A stretch of 64,000 nt of DNA from Clostridiales bacterium (GTDB taxonomy: Bacteria > Bacillota > Clostridia > Oscillospirales > Oscillospiraceae): positions 10,719-74,718 of the forward strand of contig SFIY01000006.1 of assembly GCA_004555205.1 (NCBI GenBank), read 5' to 3'. This document shows positions 17,964-26,552 of this stretch, piece by piece. The stretch's first letter is position 1; the number at the start of each line of letters is the position of its first letter. The translations under genes and the position numbers were made by a program. The notes under the pieces are model-generated. The model was not told the DNA's origin. It searched no databases and worked only from the letters and a program-made list of their open reading frames with translations.

Positions 17964-18836
17964 TCAGTCTTTCAGTCGGGGATCCAAAGCGTCACGCAGG
18001 CCATCACCCACCAAATTGATACTCATGGCCGTGATAACAATGGCCGCACCGGGAATAATGGCATAGGCGGGAGACAGCCGCATGAACTGACGGGAAGCGG
18101 AAATGATCGCGCCCCATTCTGGGGTAGGCTGCTGCACACCAAAGCCCATAAAGGAATAACTGGCTGCGCTCAAAATCGTACCGGAAACAGAACCTGCCAA
18201 CATAATAATAATGGGGCCCAGTGCGTTGGGCAGCACATGGCGTAGGATAATCTTGAAGCTGCTTGTACCGTAGGATTTGGCGCACTGTACATATTCCATG
18301 TCAGTCAAGTTCAGAATCGTGGATCGCACAAATCGCGCATAGCCAGGAACGCCGCTGATAAGCAAAGCGTAAATAAGGTTCTGTACACCCACACCCAAGG
18401 CCATAACCAGCACCATAACGAGTAACATGCCGGGGATTGATGCAATCACATCAAATAATCGCATAACCACATTGTCCAGCCACCCGCCAAAATAGCCACA
18501 GGCGGCGCCAATGAATGCACCAATAGCCAATGACAGCACTGTGGCGGTAATGCCGATGACAAGGGAGTAGCGGCTGCCGTGGATAACACGGGCAAACAGG
18601 TCGCGTCCCAGGTTGTCTGTGCCGAACGGATGCTGTGCCGACGGTGCCTCCAGAGGTGCTCCTGAGAACTCATAGCACATATTGCTGTCCACGATGACAT
18701 CTGCAAAGACTGCCACCAATATGATCAGAACAAACAGCGCCAGACCCACCATGGCAGGCTTGTTGCGCTTGAACAGCGTCCAGATCTCCCGGCCACGGCT
18801 GCGCTTGCCGCCCATCATCTCGGAATCGTTTTTCAT
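17964..18836 (-). CDS. Oligopeptide/dipeptide ABC transporter permease (OppC/DppC)
   Basis: This 290-residue permease has an N-terminal cytoplasmic stretch, a first membrane segment (PAMVGLALFVLIILVAVF), the periplasmic-side PFGTDNLGRDLFARV motif and a binding-protein-dependent transport domain with five further helices. The ATG at 18836 was chosen because AAGGAGG lies eight bases before it; the GTG three codons upstream overlaps that site. It forms the translocation pore with OppB. Confidence 0.95.
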   Translation of the reverse strand: MKNDSEMMGGKRSRGREIWTLFKRNKPAMVGLALFVLIILVAVFADVIVDSNMCYEFSGAPLEAPSAQHPFGTDNLGRDLFARVIHGSRYSLVIGITATVLSLAIGAFIGAACGYFGGWLDNVVMRLFDVIASIPGMLLVMVLVMALGVGVQNLIYALLISGVPGYARFVRSTILNLTDMEYVQCAKSYGTSSFKIILRHVLPNALGPIIIMLAGSVSGTILSAASYSFMGFGVQQPTPEWGAIISASRQFMRLSPAYAIIPGAAIVITAMSINLVGDGLRDALDPRLKD

Positions 18837-18849
18837 TCCTCGCACCTCC

Positions 18850-19779
18850 TTATTTCGTCAGCTTGGCCTTGGCCCGTGGATCCACCAATGCGGTAACCAC
18901 ATCCAGCACCACTACCAGCACGCAGAAGATAGCTGCTAAAAACACCGTGGCGGCCATAACCATGGGTACATCCTTGGAATTGACGGCGGTAATGATCAGC
19001 GTTCCCAAGCCCGGCATACCGAACACAGACTCAGCGATGACGGTGCCGCCCAGCAGCATACCGAAACTAATACCCACCTGGTTCAGCACAGGCAACATTG
19101 CATTAAGGAACGCATGCTTCCAGATTACCGTGCCCTCAGCACATCCCTTGGCTCGAGCAGTACGAACGAAGTCCTGCCGGATGGACTCCAGCATGGTAGT
19201 TCGAGTAAGCCGCTGCAGAGAGGATGCGGACAGTATACCCGCACATCCCACTGGCAAAATATAGCATAGCCACGAATCCGCGCCGCTGGAAGGAAGCCAC
19301 CCCAAATAAAGTGAGAACACCAGCAGCGCCACCATGTATACCCAGAAGCTGGGAAATGCCGCCAAAGCAATACTGATCACGCGCACGATATTGTCCAATG
19401 CAGAGTATTGCTTCACCGCAGAAAACACGCCCAAGGCGATGCCTATTATAGAATAGGTTATTGTTTGCAGTACGGCCAAGCGCAAAGTAAAGGGGAAGTT
19501 ATTCATGATCTTCTCAAATACCGGCACACCGTCTTGATAAGAATTACCAAAATCAAAGTGAATCAGGTCATTGAGATAATCGCCCAGCCGCTGGATAAAA
19601 GGTAGATGATAACCCAACTGTTCGTTAAGCATATCCACCTGTTCCTGTGTAGCCATAGGCCCCAGCATCCGCCGTCCTGGGTCACCGGGTATGGCGTTGA
19701 TGATAGAAAAAACGATAATGGCCACGCCTAACACCATTGGAATCACAAGCAGCAGGCGCTTAATGATGTATTTTGTCAT
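18850..19779 (-). CDS. Oligopeptide/dipeptide ABC transporter permease (OppB/DppB)
   Basis: This 309-residue permease begins with MTKYIIKRLLLVIPMV, the standard OppB/DppB N-terminal helix, followed by INAIPGDPGRRM and a six-helix permease domain ending with DPRAKAKLTK. It is the first permease after the binding protein gene, which is separated from it by a stem-loop. That gap is common where the binding protein must be made in excess. Confidence 0.95.
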   Translation of the reverse strand: MTKYIIKRLLLVIPMVLGVAIIVFSIINAIPGDPGRRMLGPMATQEQVDMLNEQLGYHLPFIQRLGDYLNDLIHFDFGNSYQDGVPVFEKIMNNFPFTLRLAVLQTITYSIIGIALGVFSAVKQYSALDNIVRVISIALAAFPSFWVYMVALLVFSLYLGWLPSSGADSWLCYILPVGCAGILSASSLQRLTRTTMLESIRQDFVRTARAKGCAEGTVIWKHAFLNAMLPVLNQVGISFGMLLGGTVIAESVFGMPGLGTLIITAVNSKDVPMVMAATVFLAAIFCVLVVVLDVVTALVDPRAKAKLTK

Positions 19780-19801
19780 GGGATACTCCTTTTTAAGACA
19801 A

Positions 19802-19831
19802 GCGGCACAGACAACTATCTATCTGTGCCGC
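19802..19831 (-). other. Stem-loop between oppA-like and oppB-like genes
   Basis: Perfect 10-bp arms GCGGCACAGA/TCTGTGCCGC around a 10-base loop. The position after the binding-protein gene suggests mRNA stabilisation or partial termination that raises binding protein relative to permease. Confidence 0.65.
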
Positions 19832-19854
19832 CTCATATCCGATATTGTTTTATG

Positions 19855-21360
19855 TTATTTTACACGGATCATATCCACACCGTTAAATGTGGGAGGGACC
19901 TCCAGACCGGAGCGATACACCACATAGCGGGCGGGCATACCTAGATTCATATTCGTGTGCTGGGCAGCAATGATGTTCAATGCCTGAGTCAGCAGAGTCT
20001 CAATCTCACCAGCATCAGAGGTGTGCTGCATCTTCTCCAGAATGGCATCTACCTCGGCGTTGCTGAACTTGTTGAAGTTATAGGGCTGGTTGCTGCCATA
20101 ATAGTTCAGCAGATTTTCAAAGGCACTCTGTCCGCCGGTACCGGTGGTGATGCCCAAGCCAAACTGGCCGCCCATCATCATCTGTACAAAGGTATTGGTC
20201 TCATAGGACGTGACCTTGGCCTGAATGCCCACAGCCTGCAGATACTGCTGAATCATCTCAGCGCTGCCGTTGTTGTTACCGCCGATGATCTCACCCACAT
20301 CCACAGGGGTAGGCAGGCCGCACTCGGCCACCAGCTGGCGGGCCTTATCGGGATCATACTTATACTGCTGTACACTGGAAGGAAGATTCAACTCCGGCGT
20401 TGCAAAAACGATGGTGCTGTCCTTAGCGGACACATAACCGCTGCAGGTAGCATTGCGGATGGCATCATAGTCAATGGCGTAGGAAATGGCCTCGCGGAGC
20501 TTATCATTGTTCAAAGGCTCGGTGTTTGTATTGATGAGCAACTGCCAGGGCACAATAGACATGGACTGCTTCATGACAAGATTCTTGTCGTTCTCCAGCA
20601 GGTGCAGATTACTGCCGGACATATCACCCACATCGACCTCGCCATTCTGCAGAGCAATAACCAGCGTGCTCGGATCGGTAATGGTCTTAACATTGATGGT
20701 CTTTATGACGGGCTTCTCCTTGCCCCACCAGTTATCCTTCAGAGTCATCGTCATGGTGCCGGCAGTCTCATCCAGAGCAGTCACTGTATAGGGACCACTG
20801 CCTACAGGATTCTTGATATAGCCATCCTTATCAGCATCATACAAGTCAACATTGTAAATAGCCACCATGTACCAGCAGTTAGGAACGCTGGGCCAGTTAT
20901 AGGACAGACGGAAAGCCACAGTGTTCTCATCCCGTACCTCAATGGAGTCAATCATGGCTACATAGCTCATGGTGTAAGGATTGGTCATTTGACGCTCGAA
21001 ACAGGTCTTGACATGGTTTGCCGTGACCTTGCTGCCGTCAGTATACACAGCGTTCTTGTTCAGGTGGAATACCCAAACCAGGCCGTCCTCCTCCTGATCC
21101 CAGCTCTCAGCCAGGTTGGGACGGCAGCTAATGGACAGGTCTTCATTCACGACCACATCCACCAGAGTGCTGTAGACATTGGTGAACATGGTGCTTTGGC
21201 TAGAAATATACCAGTTCAGGGGATCGTAATCGGGAATAGGTGCGGTATTTGCCAACGTAATGCTTTCCCGCGTTACCTCGTCAGTCGAAGGCGCTTTGTT
21301 GCCGCAGCCAGTCAGCACCAGCATCAGTACCGCAAGCAATAGGGCAAGATGTTTTTTCAT
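19855..21360 (-). CDS. Peptide ABC transporter substrate-binding lipoprotein (OppA/DppA-like)
   Basis: This 501-residue extracellular binding protein has a lipoprotein signal peptide (MKKHLALLLAVLMLVLTGC, Cys19 as the lipidated residue) and a family 5 solute-binding domain, with typical features such as LAESWDQEEDGLVWVFHL and an internal AISYAIDYDAI motif. It captures peptides for the OppBCDF pore. The start at 21360 follows GGAGG; an upstream in-frame ATG overlaps that site. It is the first gene of the roughly 15-kb peptide operon, with a consensus promoter and the TACCATGGTA palindrome in the leader. Confidence 0.95.
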   Translation of the reverse strand: MKKHLALLLAVLMLVLTGCGNKAPSTDEVTRESITLANTAPIPDYDPLNWYISSQSTMFTNVYSTLVDVVVNEDLSISCRPNLAESWDQEEDGLVWVFHLNKNAVYTDGSKVTANHVKTCFERQMTNPYTMSYVAMIDSIEVRDENTVAFRLSYNWPSVPNCWYMVAIYNVDLYDADKDGYIKNPVGSGPYTVTALDETAGTMTMTLKDNWWGKEKPVIKTINVKTITDPSTLVIALQNGEVDVGDMSGSNLHLLENDKNLVMKQSMSIVPWQLLINTNTEPLNNDKLREAISYAIDYDAIRNATCSGYVSAKDSTIVFATPELNLPSSVQQYKYDPDKARQLVAECGLPTPVDVGEIIGGNNNGSAEMIQQYLQAVGIQAKVTSYETNTFVQMMMGGQFGLGITTGTGGQSAFENLLNYYGSNQPYNFNKFSNAEVDAILEKMQHTSDAGEIETLLTQALNIIAAQHTNMNLGMPARYVVYRSGLEVPPTFNGVDMIRVK

Positions 21361-21389
21361 GGCTAAATCCTCCATTTCGTCATTTTAGC

Positions 21390-21399
21390 TACCATGGTA
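21390..21399. promoter_or_regulatory. Putative GntR operator upstream of the oligopeptide operon
   Basis: Perfect palindrome TACCATGGTA, within ATTACCATGGTAGC on the minus strand. It starts about 12 bases after the -10 box. The same 14 bases recur at 27726-27739 in front of the amidohydrolase operon. Confidence 0.65.
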
Positions 21400-21411
21400 A
21401 TGGATGTTCTT

Positions 21412-21440
21412 AGTTTATTCGATAAAAGTAGTATTGTCAA
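21412..21440 (-). promoter_or_regulatory. Promoter of the oligopeptide/peptidase operon
   Basis: TTGACA (21440-21435) and TAAACT (21417-21412) on the minus strand with a 17-base spacer. Confidence 0.85.
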
Positions 21441-21482
21441 TAAAAAAAAAACACAATTGCCGATTTTTGTCTGAATAAATAG

Positions 21483-21528
21483 AACTCAGCATTGATTTTG
21501 TGTAAAACGCCAAAATCAATGCTGAGTT
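21483..21528 (-). terminator. Terminator-like hairpin after the GntR gene
   Basis: Perfect 18-bp arms (21483-21500, 21511-21528) with a 10-base loop, between the GntR stop and the next promoter. The T run is weak on either strand. Confidence 0.75.
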
Positions 21529-21562
21529 TCTCAGTAAACTTCTGTCTATTGTCTCTTGTTGA

Positions 21563-22240
21563 TCAGCCCAGATTTATCTCGCCGAAGGGAATATTGGGAT
21601 AGGTGTCCTGACACAGATAGCGAATCGCATCTTCCAGTTTCCGCGCAACAAGTGCATCAACAATTCTGCGATGGCGTTCCTTCTCCGTCAGCGCATTGTC
21701 CGCAGTAGTTTTTACATCGATCTTCTGCGGTAGCTTTTCATCCAAATAAGCGCTACCGCGGTAGATGGGTGCCTGCTCGCCTCGGATCATCAACCCGTGC
21801 AGCCGCTCAATATAGGACACGATGGTATCATTGCCTGACAGTTTTGCCAACTCATAGTGGAATGTCATGTTAGAAAAATAGGCAATATCGGGATCGTCAT
21901 GCTTGCGGTCAATCAGCTCATACAGCGACCGAAATTCCTCCGCATAGGCATTATGAAACGACTGCCGCAGTGCAGCTGCCTCCAGCACATAGCAACAATA
22001 GCGCATTTCATTCATCTCGCGCTCGGTCGGCAGACGGACAATGTAACCCTTGCTCGGGTATTTATTCAAATAGCCCTCCGACACCAGGCGTCCCGCCGCT
22101 TCTCTCGCCGGAGTACGGCTGCAGTGGTATTGATCTGCCAGCATCTGCTCGCTGAACAGCTCACTGCTGGGCAATTTGCGGAGCATCAAATCCCGTTTAA
22201 TCTCGTGGTAAACTCTCTCTGTCAGGTCCTTACCTTTCAT
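21563..22240 (-). CDS. GntR family regulator (FadR/FCD subfamily)
   Basis: This 225-residue protein has an N-terminal winged helix (LTERVYHEIKRDLMLRKL, then LADQYHCSRTPAREAAGRL, about 5-70) and an all-helical FCD ligand domain. It lies between two peptide-catabolism operons whose leaders share a 14-bp palindrome-containing element, so it is the best candidate for their common repressor. FCD domains bind carboxylate ligands, often through a metal. GGAGG precedes the ATG, and it has its own promoter and downstream hairpin, so it is a single-gene unit. The shared element is absent from its own promoter, so autoregulation is not indicated. Confidence 0.92.
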   Translation of the reverse strand: MKGKDLTERVYHEIKRDLMLRKLPSSELFSEQMLADQYHCSRTPAREAAGRLVSEGYLNKYPSKGYIVRLPTEREMNEMRYCCYVLEAAALRQSFHNAYAEEFRSLYELIDRKHDDPDIAYFSNMTFHYELAKLSGNDTIVSYIERLHGLMIRGEQAPIYRGSAYLDEKLPQKIDVKTTADNALTEKERHRRIVDALVARKLEDAIRYLCQDTYPNIPFGEINLG

Positions 22241-22276
22241 GTGGTATCCTCCTAGGAATATACTCTTATGTTAATT

Positions 22277-22305
22277 ATTATATCGAATCAAACATAAAAG
22301 GGCAA
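22277..22305 (-). promoter_or_regulatory. Promoter of the GntR gene
   Basis: TTGCCC (22305-22300) and TATAAT (22282-22277) on the minus strand, spacer 17 bases. Confidence 0.75.
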
Positions 22306-22433
22306 GTACCATACCTCAAAATAAAGACATCTTTTGTGCCCAGTTACGTTTTTTTACCAGAGCAACTTGCAGCATGCAGCCAAACCAGGCAAGAAATCCT
22401 CCACTTTTTGTGTTGAATAGACCAATTATCAGC

Positions 22434-22466
22434 AAAAATCCGGCCTGTAAACAGGCCGGATTTTTT
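22434..22466. terminator. Terminator of the amidohydrolase/MATE operon
   Basis: AAAATCCGGCCTG-TAAA-CAGGCCGGATTTT with A and T runs on the flanks, eight bases after the MATE 2 stop. Confidence 0.93.
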
Positions 22467-22474
22467 CCGCCGCG

Positions 22475-23860
22475 TCAGGCTTTGGTGTTTCCAAACATTG
22501 TTATGAGCCACGTTCCCCGCTTGTAACGGATCGTATACACGCACGCTCTCACAGCACTGTCGATGCCCTGTGTCAAAGCAATCGCATAGGCACCAAAGCC
22601 AAGTTTGACACCAAGGAACCATGTTCCCAGCACGCGGATAATCCATGCCGTGGCTGAAGATAAAACCATAGCAAATTTTGCATCTCCAACCGACTTAAAG
22701 CCATTGGGAAGGATAAAGCTGCCGTTTTGGAACAGCGCAAAAAAAGCGTAGATCACAAGCATACCCGCGCCAATACGTATGACCTCCGGATCGCGGGAGA
22801 AAATATAGGCACCTGGCACAGACAGCAAAATATGAGCAAGTGCTACCGGTATAGACCAAACCAGCGTCTTTCGGGAGATATAGCGCAGAGCCTTAACCAG
22901 CTTTCCCCGATCATGTTCCCCTGCGCAACGGCTGATAACAGGAATAGTGAGATAATACAACGCCATAACCGGCACATTGAAAATGCCGTTCACGGAATTG
23001 AACACCGAATTTGCCGAGATCATAGCCTTACCCATACCGGCTAGGAATATCTGTAAAACGATCCGACTGCCATTGAACATCAAATTCTCTACAGATGATG
23101 GGAAAGCAATACCGCTTATTTTACGCAGATTCACGCCCATCGTCTTCCCTGATGTCTTTGTCGGGCAAAATGCAAAGTCTTTGCGCAGCACCATACCCAG
23201 AGACAATACAGCCGCAATCCCCACAGAAATCAAATAGGCCATTGCGGATCCAGTAACCCCCAAATGCATTCCCAACGCAAACAGCAGATTTAATACCATG
23301 CTGGACACATTAAGCACTATGCTGATATACATGGGGCGTCGCGTGTCACCCGCACTACGCATAAATCCGCAGCACTGGAAATACAGAAACCACAATGGTG
23401 GCGTCAAGGCTGTAAACTTAAAGTAAGCAAGAGAGTTTTCGATCACATCGGTCTCTGCCTGTCCAAAAAGGAGCATCACAACATTCTCGCGAAACAGCCA
23501 CACCAAAGCAGTGACCAACAAACTGACAAGGCCGCCAAGAAATAGAGCGGAAAAAGCTGAACCGGCCGCTTCTTTCTTTTTTGCCGCTCCCGCATACTGG
23601 CCCACTAACACAGTCCCGCCGATAGCAAACGCCTGCAACAGATTCATCAAAACATTATTGACCGTATTGATCTGTCCCACGCCCGCAATAGCTGCCGTAG
23701 AGATGAATCCCATAACAAAAATGTTGACATTTTCCAACAAAACGGCTGCAATCTGCTCTACCATCATGCCTGGCATCATATTTTTAAGATCCGTCGCTAC
23801 TGCGCTGTTTTCTGCCTGGCCCTCATAACGAAGCAATGCCTCGCGCCATTTTTTAATCAT
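22475..23860 (-). CDS. MATE family efflux transporter 2
   Basis: This 461-residue MATE exporter is a clear paralogue of the one at 9344-10738. The N-termini align (LKNMMPGMMVEQ against LHTMLPGMLTEQ), as do PPLWFLYFQCCGFMRSAGD and GVKLGFGAYAIALTQGID. Twelve membrane segments are expected. It is the last gene of the amidohydrolase/M18/Gate-protein operon, 14 bases after the Gate gene. Both GntR-linked operons thus contain one MATE gene each. The substrate is unknown. Confidence 0.93.
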   Translation of the reverse strand: MIKKWREALLRYEGQAENSAVATDLKNMMPGMMVEQIAAVLLENVNIFVMGFISTAAIAGVGQINTVNNVLMNLLQAFAIGGTVLVGQYAGAAKKKEAAGSAFSALFLGGLVSLLVTALVWLFRENVVMLLFGQAETDVIENSLAYFKFTALTPPLWFLYFQCCGFMRSAGDTRRPMYISIVLNVSSMVLNLLFALGMHLGVTGSAMAYLISVGIAAVLSLGMVLRKDFAFCPTKTSGKTMGVNLRKISGIAFPSSVENLMFNGSRIVLQIFLAGMGKAMISANSVFNSVNGIFNVPVMALYYLTIPVISRCAGEHDRGKLVKALRYISRKTLVWSIPVALAHILLSVPGAYIFSRDPEVIRIGAGMLVIYAFFALFQNGSFILPNGFKSVGDAKFAMVLSSATAWIIRVLGTWFLGVKLGFGAYAIALTQGIDSAVRACVYTIRYKRGTWLITMFGNTKA

Positions 23861-23874
23861 GATTTTACCTCAAT

Positions 23875-25071
23875 TCAAAGGATAAGTTGTAATAGAGTGA
23901 ACAGCCAATGCGCTACCGTTCCTGCCAAAAGTCCGCCAATCGTATGCGACAGAATAGCCTTTCCAGTAAAATGGTTGCAGCCCAACACATCCATCATGGA
24001 TACATGAGTACTCAGATATCCGCTCCAGCACATACACATAGCAGTGAACACAGCGATGTCATTGCTGTTGGCCTGCCCGTTCTGAAGCAATGTTGGGATC
24101 ATGCCCAGCGCAGCACCAGCCGAGCCAAGCGCCGTCACAGGAACGGCTATATCCGTTGCGCTGGAAAAACCAAAGAGCGGCTGCAGTAAGAAATCTATTT
24201 TATCCGCCATTGCCGGCAGCAGGCCGATGCCTTCATAGGCCGCGCCGGTGTAAACTCCGTCCGCAGGAGCGTTATTGGTCAGCATCATCACCAGTGAGCA
24301 GATAATCAGCACGCCGGGTATGATGCCCAGACCAAGCTCCACGCCCTTCTTGCCGCCATCCATCAGCGCTGTCAGCACACGCAGTATACCCTTATTTCGT
24401 ACCTGTCCACCATTATCACTCGTACATTCTTGTTCGGTTTCTGTCAAGGCTGTCTGCGTCTTTCCCAGAGCCTTTGCAGTGAAATGCATCATCAGTCGTG
24501 TAGATGTTATACTGCCGGCCACCGCACCCAAATTGCCGCACAGGGCCGCCAGCCCAATGTGTTCTCCACCGAGGCCAAGCACAAATGTTGTAACAATCAG
24601 GCCCATACCAAAGGATGTTCCCAAATTGGTTAGTGCTGGGATCTGGTATGCCTTAAAAAAACGTCTGTACTGCTTATCATCGGCCAGTGCCAAGATAGCG
24701 GGATTGTCCGACAAATAGGTCGTCACGATGCCAAGCGCAGCAGCACCGGGCATGCCGAATAACGGCCGCATCAGCGGAGAAAGTATTCTATTGAGCAGTT
24801 CAATGACCCCGTATTCCGAAAACAGGGCAGACACCGCCCCGGCCAAAACCGCGATTGCCATAATATATAATGTAGTATCGATCAGCAAGCGATAGGCAGT
24901 GTTCATCATCGTGTTCAATGCGTTTGCAAGTCCCATTGGAACGGCAAACAGCGAAAAAACAGCAATAAAGACACACAAAAATACCACACTTTTCAGTAAT
25001 TCCGATTTGAGTTTTTCTTTCCTCTGAAAATCATTCTTCTCCACCACAGCAGCGTTGGCTGCAGCCTTCAT
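23875..25071 (-). CDS. Membrane protein with nucleoside-recognition (Gate) domains, putative transporter
   Basis: This 398-residue polytopic membrane protein has a short charged N-terminus, then VVFLCVFIAVFSLFAVPMG and about nine to ten further hydrophobic segments. Segments such as SDNPAILALADDKQYRRFF and VTALGSAGAALGMIPTLL are typical of Gate/nucleoside-recognition domain proteins. Members of this group are poorly characterised; in this operon, with an aminopeptidase and an amidohydrolase, transport of a dipeptide, amino acid or breakdown product is a fair guess. It starts 39 bases after the M18 gene. Confidence 0.75.
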   Translation of the reverse strand: MKAAANAAVVEKNDFQRKEKLKSELLKSVVFLCVFIAVFSLFAVPMGLANALNTMMNTAYRLLIDTTLYIMAIAVLAGAVSALFSEYGVIELLNRILSPLMRPLFGMPGAAALGIVTTYLSDNPAILALADDKQYRRFFKAYQIPALTNLGTSFGMGLIVTTFVLGLGGEHIGLAALCGNLGAVAGSITSTRLMMHFTAKALGKTQTALTETEQECTSDNGGQVRNKGILRVLTALMDGGKKGVELGLGIIPGVLIICSLVMMLTNNAPADGVYTGAAYEGIGLLPAMADKIDFLLQPLFGFSSATDIAVPVTALGSAGAALGMIPTLLQNGQANSNDIAVFTAMCMCWSGYLSTHVSMMDVLGCNHFTGKAILSHTIGGLLAGTVAHWLFTLLQLIL

Positions 25072-25110
25072 GATGCATCTCTCCTCATAAATGAATTATT
25101 AGCGCAATAA

Positions 25111-26496
25111 TCAACCGTATCGGTAAAAGGCATCGGCTGCTCGGCGCATCATATAGCAGTCCAATTTGGCAGCTATCTCCAGCGGAGAGTGCATCGACAG
25201 CAGTCCTACTCCCACATCCAGCGTGTCAATATTGCGGTTTGCCATATAGCCCGCTACCGTTCCGCCACCGCCCTGGTCTACCTTACCCAGCTCAGCACTC
25301 TGCCACAGAACGCCCCCCTGGTCAAAGATATGGCGAAAACGCGCAACAATCTCCGCAGAAGCATCCGAACAGCCGCCCTTGCCGCCACTACCTGTATACT
25401 TAGCGACTGCAACACCGTAATTAAATCGGGCACAGTTTTGTCCGTCTGATACATCCGAATAAACTGGATCCAGCGCATTGACCACATCTGCCGACATACA
25501 GAGAGAATTTCTCATACATCGGCGAAGATGTCCGCCACCGCTCTCACATAGATCAGCCATAAAGTCGTCAAAAAATCTGCTTTGCATACCGGAAACGCCG
25601 ATCGACCCTATCTCCTCCTTGTCGGCAATCAGGCACACCGCCGTGTAGGCCGGTTTCTCCAGCTCGAGCAGTGGCTCAAACTCTGCATATGCGCAAATGC
25701 GATCATCATGGCCATAAGCCGCTATCATACTCCGGTCCAGTCCGAGATCACGGCTTCTCCACGCTGGGACAAGAGTCAATTCCGCCGAAAGGAAATCCTC
25801 TTCTTCAATGCCAAACAGTTGATGAAGTATATGTAGAAGTGCTAGCTTGATGGACTTTTCTTTCTCATCCCCATCCAGTGGCCGACTACCAAAGAGCACC
25901 TTTAAGTTTTCACCCGTGACACCTTCGCGCATGGTCTTGCCCAACTGATCCTTCGACAAATGGATTAGCAGATCTGTCACGCAAAAAACGGGATCCCCCT
26001 CTTGTTCTCCGATACAAACAGTCTGTACACTGCCATCCTTTTTACAGATCACTCCATGCAGTGCCAGCGGAACAGCTGTCCACTGATACTTCTTGATCCC
26101 GCCGTAATAATGCGTCTTGATCAGTCCAAATTGCTCCATCTCGCACAAAGGATTTGGCTTCACATCCAGCCGGGGTGAGTCTGCGTGGGCAACGGCTATC
26201 CGGCAACCTTCAGAAAGGCTTTTTTCGCCGATCACAGCAAACACAACGCCCTTCCCCCGATTGACCTGATAGACCCTGTCACCCGGTTTTAATTTCATTT
26301 CGGAAGAATACATCGTAAAGCCATGAGCCTGCGCCATAGCTACCGTCTGCTTGACCGCTTCTCTTTCCGTCTTGGCCTCGTCAATAAAATGTCGGTAACG
26401 CAGGCAATAGGCGTCCATCTCCGCCAACTCCGCCGCCGACAATTTCCCATAGCCGTTCTTGGGCTTATAAAGAAGATTATCTACCTCATTTTCCAT
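25111..26496 (-). CDS. M18 family aminopeptidase
   Basis: This 461-residue protein matches M18 aspartyl-type aminopeptidases, large dodecameric cytosolic enzymes with two metals. Metal and catalytic motifs are visible: VAHADSPRLD (His103, Asp105), DKEEIGSIG (the catalytic and bridging glutamates), YGHDDRICAY (Asp ligand) and SMHSPLE near the C-terminus (His ligand). It is the second gene of the GntR-linked operon, 56 bases after the amidohydrolase gene. It removes acidic or other N-terminal residues from peptides. Confidence 0.93.
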   Translation of the reverse strand: MENEVDNLLYKPKNGYGKLSAAELAEMDAYCLRYRHFIDEAKTEREAVKQTVAMAQAHGFTMYSSEMKLKPGDRVYQVNRGKGVVFAVIGEKSLSEGCRIAVAHADSPRLDVKPNPLCEMEQFGLIKTHYYGGIKKYQWTAVPLALHGVICKKDGSVQTVCIGEQEGDPVFCVTDLLIHLSKDQLGKTMREGVTGENLKVLFGSRPLDGDEKEKSIKLALLHILHQLFGIEEEDFLSAELTLVPAWRSRDLGLDRSMIAAYGHDDRICAYAEFEPLLELEKPAYTAVCLIADKEEIGSIGVSGMQSRFFDDFMADLCESGGGHLRRCMRNSLCMSADVVNALDPVYSDVSDGQNCARFNYGVAVAKYTGSGGKGGCSDASAEIVARFRHIFDQGGVLWQSAELGKVDQGGGGTVAGYMANRNIDTLDVGVGLLSMHSPLEIAAKLDCYMMRRAADAFYRYG

Positions 26497-26552
26497 AGAT
26501 GTGCCTCACTTTCCACCTTATACGATAAAATAAAAATAAAACTCCATTAGAA

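Noticed and set aside
19957..21342. 461-codon plus-strand frame opposite the peptide-binding protein gene
   Set aside because: Antisense to a lipoprotein with a clear signal peptide and solute-binding domain; its own translation has no motif.
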